Positions 1-7,707 of a stretch of 51,756 bases of DNA are shown piece by piece; position 1 is the stretch's first letter; the number at the start of each line of letters is the position of its first letter. This DNA is from Sulfitobacter sp. (GTDB lineage: Bacteria > Pseudomonadota > Alphaproteobacteria > Rhodobacterales > Rhodobacteraceae): assembly GCA_024636405.1 (NCBI GenBank), contig JAGXHC010000076.1, forward strand, positions 1-51,756. Direction: 5' to 3'. Made by a program: the position numbers and the translations under genes. Below the pieces are notes generated by a model. It had not been told where the DNA came from and did no database searches. It saw nothing but the letters and a program-made list of their open reading frames with translations.

Positions 1-575
1 AGCATAATCGACGGCGGAATGAGAATGCCCAGCGTTCCACCCGCACAGATGATGCCCGCAGCGAATGAAGGGTCATATCGCGCCTTGAGCATTGCAGGCA
101 GGGCAAGCAGCCCCATCAGGGTCACGACGGCGCCCACGATCCCGGTTGCGGTGGCAAACAGCGCGCAGGTGATCAGCGCGGCCACACCCATTGAGCCGGG
201 CACATTCTTTGATGCGATATTAAGCGTGGTGAACAGCCTGTCCACGATGTTTGAGCGTTCGACGATGTAGCCCATAAACAAAAACAGCGGGACGGCGGTC
301 AGCACTTCGTTGGACATCACGGTAAAGGTCTGGTTCACGAACAGATCGAATATTCGGTTGTTGAATAACCCCTCGAACCACGTCGACCATTGTTCCCACG
401 GGCCGGCGGTTTCTTCGAGCCGGTCAAAGCTTCGCCACATCCGGCGCGCGTCGAAATAGGCATAGTATCCAAAGCCAATTCCCATCGCCATCAGCGTGAA
501 TGCGATCGGAAAGCCAAGGAAAACGAATATGATGAAGAGCCCGAGCATCATCAGGGCAATTTGCGGATCCGTCAT
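1..575 (-). CDS. TRAP transporter large permease (DctM family), N-terminal part, cut by window edge
   Basis: Inner-membrane 12-TM-type subunit that carries the substrate in a sodium-driven TRAP transporter. About 191 residues are present, starting MTDPQIALMMLG; a complete DctM has roughly 430 or more. Successive hydrophobic segments are visible, and the family motif GGTLGILIPPS lies at the window edge. Between the first and second membrane segments there is an insert (DARRMWRSFDRLEE and on) of the kind seen in the FcbT/mannitol-chloroaromatic-like TRAP branch (family knowledge, from memory). Its ATG overlaps the TGA of the upstream small permease in an ATGA, so the two are translationally coupled. 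The substrate is not readable from sequence. Confidence 0.93.
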   Translation of the reverse strand, partial: MTDPQIALMMLGLFIIFVFLGFPIAFTLMAMGIGFGYYAYFDARRMWRSFDRLEETAGPWEQWSTWFEGLFNNRIFDLFVNQTFTVMSNEVLTAVPLFLFMGYIVERSNIVDRLFTTLNIASKNVPGSMGVAALITCALFATATGIVGAVVTLMGLLALPAMLKARYDPSFAAGIICAGGTLGILIPPSIM

Positions 576-1156
576 GTGATGTGGTCTTTCTCGGCCTTGT
601 TGGCGGCCCGCATCATGAGGTCTTCTGTTTCAAAGACGTCTTCATCTGCTTCAAGCCAGTAATTATTGCGCATCGCAAGAATGCATCGGCATACCTGTGC
701 CATGCCTTGAATAAACAGCAAGATACCTGCGGCCACGATCACCGCCTTGAATTGGTAAATCGGCACGCCTGCCGGGCTGTTGACCGACACCTCACCATAG
801 CTCCACGATCGCGCGGCATACTTCCAGCCCGCCAGTATCAGAGCCGTCACACCGGGGAAAAAGAAGATCAGGTACAGCACCAGATCAATCTTGGCCTGCG
901 TTTTGGGTTGCAGGAGCCGGTACAGGAAATCCCCCCGCACATGACCGCCGCGCGACAGGGTATAGGCACCGCCCATCATGAACAGCGACCCGTACATGAT
1001 AAAGGAGACATCCAGCGCCCATGCCGTGGGACTGTTCATCACATAGCGGACAAAAACTTCATAGCCGGTGCCCAGCGACATCAGCAAGATAAGCCAGGCA
1101 AATGCCTTGCCGAACCATGCGGATAGGTTATCGGCGAACCCAATGAATGATACCAT
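572..1156 (-). CDS. TRAP transporter small permease (DctQ family)
   Basis: A protein of 194 residues with four hydrophobic segments, the DctQ architecture; it pairs with the large permease in the inner membrane. The conserved region with a polar WALDVSFIMYG-type stretch and a following GGHVRGDFLY segment match the family. It lies between the binding protein (ends 1231) and the large permease (4-base overlap). A strong stem-loop at 1180-1206 sits just before it. The start ATG at 1156 has only a distant GAGGG upstream, so translation may be weak or partly coupled. The last 30 residues are charged and cytoplasmic. Confidence 0.93.
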   Translation of the reverse strand: MVSFIGFADNLSAWFGKAFAWLILLMSLGTGYEVFVRYVMNSPTAWALDVSFIMYGSLFMMGGAYTLSRGGHVRGDFLYRLLQPKTQAKIDLVLYLIFFFPGVTALILAGWKYAARSWSYGEVSVNSPAGVPIYQFKAVIVAAGILLFIQGMAQVCRCILAMRNNYWLEADEDVFETEDLMMRAANKAEKDHIT

Positions 1157-1179
1157 TTTGAACTTTACCCTCGCGAAGA

Positions 1180-1206
1180 AATCCCGGCACGGGCTGTGCC
1201 GGGATT
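1180..1206 (-). terminator. Stem-loop after binding-protein gene, before dctQ
   Basis: A perfect 11-bp stem (1180-1190 with 1196-1206) closes a 5-base loop. Read on the minus strand it is followed by TTCTTC, only a weak U-rich run, so it may be a leaky terminator or a 3'-end stabiliser. It lies inside a transporter operon, directly after the binding-protein stop. Confidence 0.6.
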
Positions 1207-1230
1207 CGCCTTACTTATCGTCTGGCGTGA

Positions 1231-2361
1231 TCAGAGTTTGATTTTGCCAGGGAAGTAATGTTCGTACGCCAACCCATAATCAGGCGCGTTCATCAACTCG
1301 TAGTATGAAACACGACTGACCCAATCGCGCTGACTGTCGAGGGTCTTTTTCATGAACGGATCAGCTTCCAGTGCAGGGATCAGTTCGTCCCATGCCTTAA
1401 GCTGCGCATCCAGGATCTCCTTGGATGTGCGATGAACGTTGACCCCTGCGTCATTCTGCAGGAACTGAAGGTCTGCTGAATAGCGATTCATGGCCTTTGC
1501 GGTATTCGCGGTTGAAACCGCTTCGACACCATACTTCAGGATGGCCTGAAGATCAGGATCCAGATCTTCCAGGAAAGTCTTGGAGAACAGGAATTCGAAG
1601 CTTTCAGAAGCCTGATGATAGGACGACAGGTAGTAGTGCTTTGCTACGTCCTGCGCGCCGAAATCCTTGTCAGACGACGGGTTGTTGAATTCAAACGCGT
1701 CGATCACGCCACGCTCCATTGCGGGAACGATTTCACCGCCCGGCAACTGCGCCACGGACATGCCAAGCTTTGCCATCAAGTCAGCGGCAAGGCCAACGGT
1801 CCGGTACTTGAAACCCTGCAGATCGGCGACGGTATTGACCTCACCTTTGAACCAGCCAAAGGGCTGGGCGAACATCGGAAAGCCCATGTAGCCGACAACA
1901 TCAAGATTCATGATGTCTTGGGTAAGTTCATTATAAAGCGCCTGGCCACCGCCTTCGTAGAACCATGACAGCATTGTCGTGGCGGAGCCGCCGAAAACCG
2001 GGCCCGTACCGAAAAGCGACGCCGCCTTGTTTTTGCCGTACCAATAGACGGGCACCGAATGGGCCGCATCAATCAAGCCATCATTGACGGCATCCAGCAC
2101 CTGAAACGCAGCAACCACGGCACCGGCCGGCAGCACATCCACCTTGAGCCGTCCGCCAGACATTTCCTCGACGCGGGTGGCGTAATCACGGGCAAAATCC
2201 TGCCAGATATTGGCATCATTCCACGAAGTCTGCATTTTCAAGACAAGCGGCGCCTGCGCAAGAACGGCAGGAGCAGCAAGCATTCCCCCCGTGGCAACAC
2301 CCCCGGCAAGCGCTGACTTAGTCAGAAACGAACGCCGGTTAAATTTTTGATTTGTCGACAT
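1231..2361 (-). CDS. TRAP transporter substrate-binding protein (DctP family), Tat-exported
   Basis: Periplasmic receptor of 376 residues for the TRAP system at 1-1156. The ATG at 2361 is chosen because GGAGGAG sits a few bases upstream and the product then begins with a twin-arginine signal (NRRSFLTKSALAGG, ending near APAVLAQA). This means the protein is exported folded. The mature start LKMQTSWNDANIW and the MERGVIDAFEF region match the DctP/TakP-FcbT1 branch, known for 2-oxo acids and aromatic or polyol acids; the ligand here is unknown. It lies 263 bases downstream of the GntR regulator on the same strand, so it could be read from that promoter or from its own. Confidence 0.93.
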   Translation of the reverse strand: MSTNQKFNRRSFLTKSALAGGVATGGMLAAPAVLAQAPLVLKMQTSWNDANIWQDFARDYATRVEEMSGGRLKVDVLPAGAVVAAFQVLDAVNDGLIDAAHSVPVYWYGKNKAASLFGTGPVFGGSATTMLSWFYEGGGQALYNELTQDIMNLDVVGYMGFPMFAQPFGWFKGEVNTVADLQGFKYRTVGLAADLMAKLGMSVAQLPGGEIVPAMERGVIDAFEFNNPSSDKDFGAQDVAKHYYLSSYHQASESFEFLFSKTFLEDLDPDLQAILKYGVEAVSTANTAKAMNRYSADLQFLQNDAGVNVHRTSKEILDAQLKAWDELIPALEADPFMKKTLDSQRDWVSRVSYYELMNAPDYGLAYEHYFPGKIKL

Positions 2362-2502
2362 ATTTTCTCCTCCCAGAGCGATCGCGCGTTTTCTCGTTTC
2401 ACAGATGGTATAAGACGACGATCTAAGATGACATTCTAACGCGTCGGTTTTGATTGGCAAGAAAACAAGCGCGACAGATGTGCGATGTGGGTCATCACTT
2501 TA

Positions 2503-2543
2503 TTGTCTGCCATACCGTGCAAGCGCAGCAATCCGGCAGACAA
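2503..2543. repeat. Inverted repeat between regulator and Tat-TRAP genes
   Basis: Arms TTGTCTGCC (2503-2511) and GGCAGACAA (2535-2543) are perfectly complementary, 9 bp each, around 23 bases. It lies 142-182 bases upstream of the binding-protein ATG. It has no U-tract on either side, so it looks more like a protein-binding site or leader structure than an intrinsic terminator. Function is inferred only from position. Confidence 0.5.
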
Positions 2544-2624
2544 ACAGGTCAGGATCGACGCAAATAGATTGCCAAATCTTCACGCTAATGCTGGCTTTTG
2601 TTTATTCGATCCTATTGTTGCAAT

Positions 2625-3296
2625 TTACTTTTCAACGCCCTGTTCTTTGCTGCGTGTCAGGCTGGCCAGCAGGTCGGCAAAGCGGTCTCCCTGGATCATA
2701 ATGTGGTCGCGCATCGCGCAATTTGCCGCGGTCAGGTCACCAGAAGAAATCGCATGCACAATATCCCCGTGCTCTACCAGCGATTTGCGCATTCTGTCTC
2801 GTGCGCGCAATTGCAGGCGACGATAGGCCTTGAGCGGTTTCTGCAAACGATGAATTTCTTCTTGAAGAAATGCGTTTCCGCTCATCTGCCGGATGAGGTC
2901 ATGGAAAACTTCGTTCTCATAGTAATAGCGGTCGCTGTCGCCGCTTTGGGCCGCGTGTGCGCAAAGTTCATGGCTTGTCTGCAAGGCCGATACATCTTCG
3001 GCGGTTGCACGGCGCGCCGCGTTCATGGCGCAAAGCGCTTCTAGTTCGGCCATCACCTGGAACATTTCGCTTAATCGTTGAGGCCCGACGTCCACAACAA
3101 AGGCACCCCTGCGCGGCAGGTGCACGATCAGCCCCGTTTCAGCGAGCTGGAAAATGGCTTGGCGGACAGGGGTGCGGGATACGCCGAATTCGTCCGCCAG
3201 GCTGACTTCATCAAGCCGGGTGCCGGGGGGGAATTGTCCGGTGAGGATTCGGTCTTCCAGTGCTTCGCGCAAGGAAGAACCCTTCTTTTCTTTCAT
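2625..3296 (-). CDS. matR: GntR-family (FadR/FCD subfamily) regulator, MatR-like
   Basis: A 223-residue DNA-binding regulator. Residues about 8-70 form the winged helix-turn-helix (SLADEFGVSRTPVRQAIFQL), followed by an all-helical FCD ligand domain with metal-ligand-type residues in YYENEVFHDLIRQMSGN and later histidines. It is divergent from a malonate-type TRAP-decarboxylase-synthetase operon, the arrangement described for MatR and mat genes in rhizobia (established, from memory). A TTGTATACA palindrome in the 164-base gap fits its operator. I infer it represses the right-hand operon until malonate or malonyl-CoA binds. The symbol rests on context more than on sequence identity. Confidence 0.8.
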   Translation of the reverse strand: MKEKKGSSLREALEDRILTGQFPPGTRLDEVSLADEFGVSRTPVRQAIFQLAETGLIVHLPRRGAFVVDVGPQRLSEMFQVMAELEALCAMNAARRATAEDVSALQTSHELCAHAAQSGDSDRYYYENEVFHDLIRQMSGNAFLQEEIHRLQKPLKAYRRLQLRARDRMRKSLVEHGDIVHAISSGDLTAANCAMRDHIMIQGDRFADLLASLTRSKEQGVEK

Positions 3297-3331
3297 TGAT
3301 ATCTTCCAATCGTCCGCGCAGGGTTCAGGTT

Positions 3332-3361
3332 TTGTGCATCATATGTTGGCTATTGTATACA
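3332..3361 (+). promoter_or_regulatory. Candidate sigma-70 promoter of the mat operon
   Basis: TTGTGC at 3332-3337 and TATACA at 3356-3361 are separated by 18 bases, an acceptable -35/-10 pair about 100 bases before the binding-protein ATG. The -10 overlaps the palindrome at 3354-3361, so a bound regulator would block it. Confidence 0.45.
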
Positions 3362-3364
3362 TAA
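3352..3364. promoter_or_regulatory. Candidate MatR/GntR operator (ATTGTATACATAA)
   Basis: The core TGTATACA (3354-3361) is a perfect 8-bp palindrome and fits the TNGT-N(0-3)-ACNA form of FadR-type GntR sites. The reported rhizobial MatR site also has TTGTA/TACA half-sites (from memory). It is the only such site I noticed in the divergent gap. Confidence 0.5.
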
Positions 3365-3460
3365 ACCTTGCAACGGAATACACAGATGCTTACCCATCAA
3401 TCAGGCGGACCAACCGGGGGGAGATTCGGTTGCCGCAAACCAGTTCTGGGAGGAACACAA

Positions 3461-4447
3461 ATGTCATACGTTAAATTTGGCACGGCAACGGCCCTGCTGC
3501 TTGGCCTGATGGCCAACGCGGGCAGCGCGGAAAACCTGAAGCTCAGCCACCAGTGGTCCGAAGGCGATGTCCGGCACCAAGTCGCACAGATGGTAGCAGA
3601 TGAAGTCGCCGCAGCCGATGTTGATCTCAAAATTCAGATTTTCCCGAACCAGACGCTGTTCAAAGCGCGTGAGCAATATACCCCCCTGTCGCGCGGTCAG
3701 TTGGACATGACCGTGCTGCCGTTAAGCTATGCCGGCGGGCAGCAGCCGGCCTACAACCTGACGTTGATGCCCGGTCTGGTGAAGAACCATGACCACGGTG
3801 ACCGTCTGTCCAAATCGCCCTTTATGGACGAGATTCAGTCGATCATGGCAAAGGATGACGTGATCACGCTGGTCCACGGATACCTTGCAGGTGGGTTTGG
3901 ATCAAACAAAGGGTGCATCACCGCACCGGAGGATGTGAAGGGCGTCAGCATACGCGCGGCTGGCAAATCGTTTGAGCAGATGTTGGCAGGTGCCGGCGCG
4001 TCGATTTCTTCCATGGCGTCCTCCGAGATCTACCCCGCCTTGCAGACGGGCGTTTTGGACGCTGCGAATACGTCATCTGAAAGCTTCGTCAGTTACCGGC
4101 TTTATGAGCAACTGAAGTGTTACACCCCTGCGGGTGAATATGCCCTGTGGTTCATGTACCAGCCGCTGTTGATGAACAAGACGACCTATGAGGGGCTGTC
4201 CGAAGAACAGCAAAACGCGCTGATGGAAGCCGGTAAAAATGCCGAAGCTTTTTATCTGGAGCAGGCAAAGCTGGGCGACGCGGCGGCGGCAAAGTCGTTC
4301 TCTGACGCCGGTGTGGAACTGGCAGAAATGTCCGAGGAAGATTTCAACGCCTGGCGTGAACTGGCAAAAACCACCTCCTACACCGCCTTTGTCGAAGAAC
4401 TGCCCGATGGGCAGAAATTGCTCGACCTGGCCTTGTCCGTGGACTGA
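3461..4447 (+). CDS. matP: TRAP transporter substrate-binding protein (DctP family), probable malonate receptor
   Basis: Periplasmic receptor of 328 residues. The ATG at 3461 follows GGGAGG by 8 bases and gives a classical Sec signal (MSYVKFGTATALLLGLMANAGSA). The DctP fold shows in LKLSHQWSEGD, RGQLDMTVLPL and the conserved SSEIYPALQTGVLDAANT segment with the region that usually binds the substrate carboxylate. It is first in an operon with TRAP permeases and malonyl-CoA genes, the same order as matPQMAB of Sinorhizobium meliloti (established knowledge). Malonate as ligand is therefore inferred from context. A strong stem-loop follows its stop. Confidence 0.9.
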   Translation: MSYVKFGTATALLLGLMANAGSAENLKLSHQWSEGDVRHQVAQMVADEVAAADVDLKIQIFPNQTLFKAREQYTPLSRGQLDMTVLPLSYAGGQQPAYNLTLMPGLVKNHDHGDRLSKSPFMDEIQSIMAKDDVITLVHGYLAGGFGSNKGCITAPEDVKGVSIRAAGKSFEQMLAGAGASISSMASSEIYPALQTGVLDAANTSSESFVSYRLYEQLKCYTPAGEYALWFMYQPLLMNKTTYEGLSEEQQNALMEAGKNAEAFYLEQAKLGDAAAAKSFSDAGVELAEMSEEDFNAWRELAKTTSYTAFVEELPDGQKLLDLALSVD

Positions 4448-4458
4448 TTTCGTCATTT

Positions 4459-4484
4459 TGGGCGGCGGGACGACCTGCCGCCCA
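4459..4484 (+). terminator. Stem-loop between matP and matQ
   Basis: An 11-bp stem (4459-4469 with 4474-4484, one G-U pair) closes an ACGA loop, starting 11 bases after the matP stop. It is followed by TATTGT, not a clean U-tract. It is likely to slow decay of, or partly terminate after, the binding-protein message. Confidence 0.6.
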
Positions 4485-4518
4485 TATTGTCCGTCTGCCC
4501 CCAAGGAGGTCACTCTTT

Positions 4519-5094
4519 GTGTCCCATACACATTCGCCCACTCCGGCCCATCCCACGCCTGTTATCGTACGGCTGATCGGCGTGATATCACTGGCCTGCG
4601 GGGTCATCGCGTCCTTCATGATCCTGGCCGCAGTCATCATCACCTGTCAGATGATCTTTATCCGCACCGTATTGAACAAATCCACAATCTGGCAGACCGA
4701 AGTCGTTATCTACCTGATGATTGCGGCCACGCTGATCGGATTGCCCTATGTCCAGAAGTTGCGCGGGCATGTGGGCGTGGATCTTTTGCCAACGCTGCTG
4801 CCGCAGAAATTTCAGCGGGCGCTATCTGTTGTGACGCTGCTGCTCACGGGGACAATGATCGCTATCATGCTGTTTTACGGCTATGAAATGTGGCACTTCG
4901 CGCTTGAGCGGAACTGGAAATCCGAAACAGTCATGGCGATCCCGTTGTGGATACCCTATCTGCCGATTCCGTTGGGATTTGGTCTGTTCCTGCTGCAACT
5001 GACTGCAGATTTGTGGATGGTCCTGTCCGGTGCGGCAATGGACGAAAAAGGCATGCCGATCGCGGACGCACCCATTGATCAGGGGGGCATCTGA
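4519..5094 (+). CDS. matQ: TRAP transporter small permease (DctQ family)
   Basis: A 191-residue, four-segment membrane protein that partners the large permease. I choose a GTG start at 4519 because AAGGAGG lies 8-9 bases upstream and no better ATG precedes the first membrane helix. The family signature is visible in NKSTIWQTEVVIYLMIAAT and in KLRGHVGVDLLP. Its TGA shares one base with the next ATG (TGATG), indicating coupled translation. The symbol follows the operon analogy with S. meliloti mat genes. Confidence 0.92.
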   Translation: MSHTHSPTPAHPTPVIVRLIGVISLACGVIASFMILAAVIITCQMIFIRTVLNKSTIWQTEVVIYLMIAATLIGLPYVQKLRGHVGVDLLPTLLPQKFQRALSVVTLLLTGTMIAIMLFYGYEMWHFALERNWKSETVMAIPLWIPYLPIPLGFGLFLLQLTADLWMVLSGAAMDEKGMPIADAPIDQGGI

Positions 5095-6413
5095 TGGATC
5101 CGCTGGTATTGGGGGGCTTTGTCGCAGTGGCGACGGTGCTTGTGCTTTTCTCCGGCGTGCCGGTTGGCGCCGGACTGCTGATTGTTGCCACATTTTTTCT
5201 GTTCGTATTCGACGGTGCCCGCAGCCTTCAGGCCTTGCCGGAACTGTTTTACGGCGACCTGAACTCTTTCGCACTTTTGTCGATCCCGATGTTCATCATC
5301 ATGGGATCAGCGATATCTTCAACGCGGGCCGGTCCCGATCTTTATGAAGCGCTTGAGCGTTGGCTGACCAAGGTGCCCGGCGGGCTGGTGGTGTCAAACC
5401 TTGGCGCGTGCGCGCTTTTTGCCGCGATGTCAGGATCGTCGCCTGCGACCTGTGCTGCGATCGGAAAAATGGGCATCCCGGAGATGCGCAAGCGCGGCTA
5501 TCCCGATGAGGTCGCCGCAGGTTCCATCGCTGCCGGCGGCACGTTGGGCATTCTTATTCCGCCGTCCGTCACGATGATTGTTTACGGGATCGCCACCGAA
5601 ACCAGCATCGGGCGGCTGTTCCTTGCGGGTGTGCTGCCCGGCATCCTGTTGGTGTCGCTGTTCATCGCCTGGGCGATTTTCGACACATGGCGGCGCGGGG
5701 CCGCGGGCGTCGCACTGTCAGGCATCAGCTATACCTGGAAGCAGCGGTTTGAAATTCTGCCGCGTGTCATCCCGTTTATTCTGATCATTCTCGGGGTGCT
5801 CTATGCGCTTTATGGCGGCGTCGCCACGCCCTCCGAGACGGCGGCAGTTGGTGCGATGCTTTGCATCATCGTGGCCATTGTCGTTTACCGGATGTACCAG
5901 CCACGCGCACTTTGGGCCGTACTGCGCGATTCCACGCGGGAATCGGTGATGATCTTGTTTATCATCGGGGCGGCTGGCGTGTTTTCCTTTATGCTTTCTT
6001 CGCTGTTCGTCACACAGTCCGTGGCAGAGTGGATTGCCAATCTGGATGTGAACCGATGGTTTCTGATGGGGATCATCAACCTGTTTTTGCTGGTGGCAGG
6101 GTTCTTTTTGCCACCTGTGGCGGTGATCCTGATGTCGGCACCCGTCTTGTTGCCAATCATCATCACGGCCGGATTTGATCCTTATTGGTTCGCCGTTATT
6201 GTCACAATCAACATGGAGATTGGCCTCATTACACCGCCTGTAGGTCTTAATCTCTATGTCATCAACGGGATCGCGCCGGACATTTCCCTGCGCAAGATCC
6301 TTGTGGGGTCGATGCCCTTCGTCGGCTGTATGGTTCTTGCCATTGTCATCCTGTCGGCGTTCCCCGACGTCGTGACTTGGTTGCCGGATGTGGTGATGGG
6401 ACCGGAGCTCTAG
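5094..6413 (+). CDS. matM: TRAP transporter large permease (DctM family)
   Basis: A complete 439-residue, multi-spanning permease of the DctM/YiaN family that carries substrate with sodium. Conserved motifs include IPMFIIMGSAI, AAMSGSSPATCAAIG, AGGTLGILIPPS and, in the C-terminal half, NMEIGLITPPVGLNLYVI. These are the two repeated scissor-hairpin regions of the family. It is coupled to the small permease by a TGATG overlap and ends one base before the GTG of the decarboxylase gene. Uptake and decarboxylation are thus on one transcript. Confidence 0.94.
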   Translation: MDPLVLGGFVAVATVLVLFSGVPVGAGLLIVATFFLFVFDGARSLQALPELFYGDLNSFALLSIPMFIIMGSAISSTRAGPDLYEALERWLTKVPGGLVVSNLGACALFAAMSGSSPATCAAIGKMGIPEMRKRGYPDEVAAGSIAAGGTLGILIPPSVTMIVYGIATETSIGRLFLAGVLPGILLVSLFIAWAIFDTWRRGAAGVALSGISYTWKQRFEILPRVIPFILIILGVLYALYGGVATPSETAAVGAMLCIIVAIVVYRMYQPRALWAVLRDSTRESVMILFIIGAAGVFSFMLSSLFVTQSVAEWIANLDVNRWFLMGIINLFLLVAGFFLPPVAVILMSAPVLLPIIITAGFDPYWFAVIVTINMEIGLITPPVGLNLYVINGIAPDISLRKILVGSMPFVGCMVLAIVILSAFPDVVTWLPDVVMGPEL

Positions 6414-6414
6414 C

Positions 6415-7695
6415 GTGGATATTGCAATGACCAGAGCAAGCAGCATGCTGAATGATCTGATTGGCCGGGTGGCCGATGCCGGGCGCGGACTGCTGAAGCC
6501 TGCGCCGCAGGGCAATATTGCGGATATGTGCGATGCCCTTCTGACCGGCAAGGGAGAAGCGACAGGGCTGGCGCAGGCGCAGGCGATCTTTGATTGCTAC
6601 GCTGCGCTTTCGCGTACGGAAAAAGGGGCATTCTTTGGGATCTTGCGCGACAGGTTTGGCGTTGATCGTGCCGCGACAGAGGCGGTCCTGAACGCGGATG
6701 ACGATGCATCCTTGCGCAGGCTGCACGCGGTGTCGGAACCACGCTCGCAAGAGTTGATCAGGCGGTTGAACAGAGTACCAGGCGGCACGCAAAAGCTGGT
6801 GTCGATGCGTCAGGATCTGCTCAGCTTTATGGCAGAAGACGCGGCGTTGAAGCCGCTTGACGATGACTTTCGACACCTTTTCGCATCTTGGTTCAACCGT
6901 GGTTTCCTTGAATTGCGCAGCATTACCTGGGCAACATCTGCGGCCATCCTTGAGAAGATCATCCAATATGAAGCGGTGCATGAGATTGGCGGTTGGAGCG
7001 ATTTGCGCCGCCGCGTGGCGGCACCCGATCGAATGCTATACGCCTTCTTCCACCCTGCGCTGCCGGATGATCCGCTTATTTTTGTCGAGGTCGCGCTGAT
7101 TTCAGATCTGCCCAGCAGTATCGAAAACATTCTGGCGCCCGAACGGCCCGTGCTGCGGCCCGATGAGGCCGACACGGCGGTATTCTATTCGATTTCGAAC
7201 TGTCAGGAGGGCCTGCGGGGCATTTCGTTCGGCAACTTCCTGATCAAACAGGTCGTCGAAGAATTGCGCCGTGATTTTGCCAATTTGCGCACTTTTGTCA
7301 CGCTATCGCCTGTGCCCGGCTTGCGCCTGTGGGCTTTGGCCCAGCGGGATGCAAATTTGTTGCCAGATCGGTTTGGCCCGATCATCGACCGTGCCCAAGC
7401 AGGAGAGCATCCAGCCGAATTATCCGAACTTGCGGCGCAATATTTGCTGCTGGCACGGTCCGCGCGCGGCGGGGCCGCTGATCCGGTCGCACGTTTCCAT
7501 CTGGGCAACGGCGCACGACTGGAGCGCATCAACCGCAACGCTGATACGTCTGTCCGAGGTCAGGATGCGTCATGGGGCGTGATGGTGAACTATCTTTATG
7601 ATCTCGCCACGATTGAACGCAACCACGAGGCATATTCAACATCCGATGAGATAATTGCAGCCTCGACCGTGCGCCGGTTGTTGAAGAACCGCTGA
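6415..7695 (+). CDS. matA: Malonyl-CoA decarboxylase
   Basis: Converts malonyl-CoA to acetyl-CoA and CO2 in the cytoplasm. The 426-residue protein has the MCD helical N-terminal domain (to about residue 170) and the acetyltransferase-like catalytic domain. FYSISNCQEGL (Ser259/Ser261) and FHLGNGA (His362) correspond to the catalytic serine and histidine of the human enzyme (S329 and H423, from memory). The GTG at 6415 is preferred: GGAG lies 7 bases upstream, inside the end of the permease gene. The nearer ATG at 6427 is an alternative. Together with the synthetase it gives malonate + CoA + ATP to acetyl-CoA. Confidence 0.93.
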   Translation: MDIAMTRASSMLNDLIGRVADAGRGLLKPAPQGNIADMCDALLTGKGEATGLAQAQAIFDCYAALSRTEKGAFFGILRDRFGVDRAATEAVLNADDDASLRRLHAVSEPRSQELIRRLNRVPGGTQKLVSMRQDLLSFMAEDAALKPLDDDFRHLFASWFNRGFLELRSITWATSAAILEKIIQYEAVHEIGGWSDLRRRVAAPDRMLYAFFHPALPDDPLIFVEVALISDLPSSIENILAPERPVLRPDEADTAVFYSISNCQEGLRGISFGNFLIKQVVEELRRDFANLRTFVTLSPVPGLRLWALAQRDANLLPDRFGPIIDRAQAGEHPAELSELAAQYLLLARSARGGAADPVARFHLGNGARLERINRNADTSVRGQDASWGVMVNYLYDLATIERNHEAYSTSDEIIAASTVRRLLKNR

Positions 7696-7707
7696 GAAGG
7701 ACACGAC

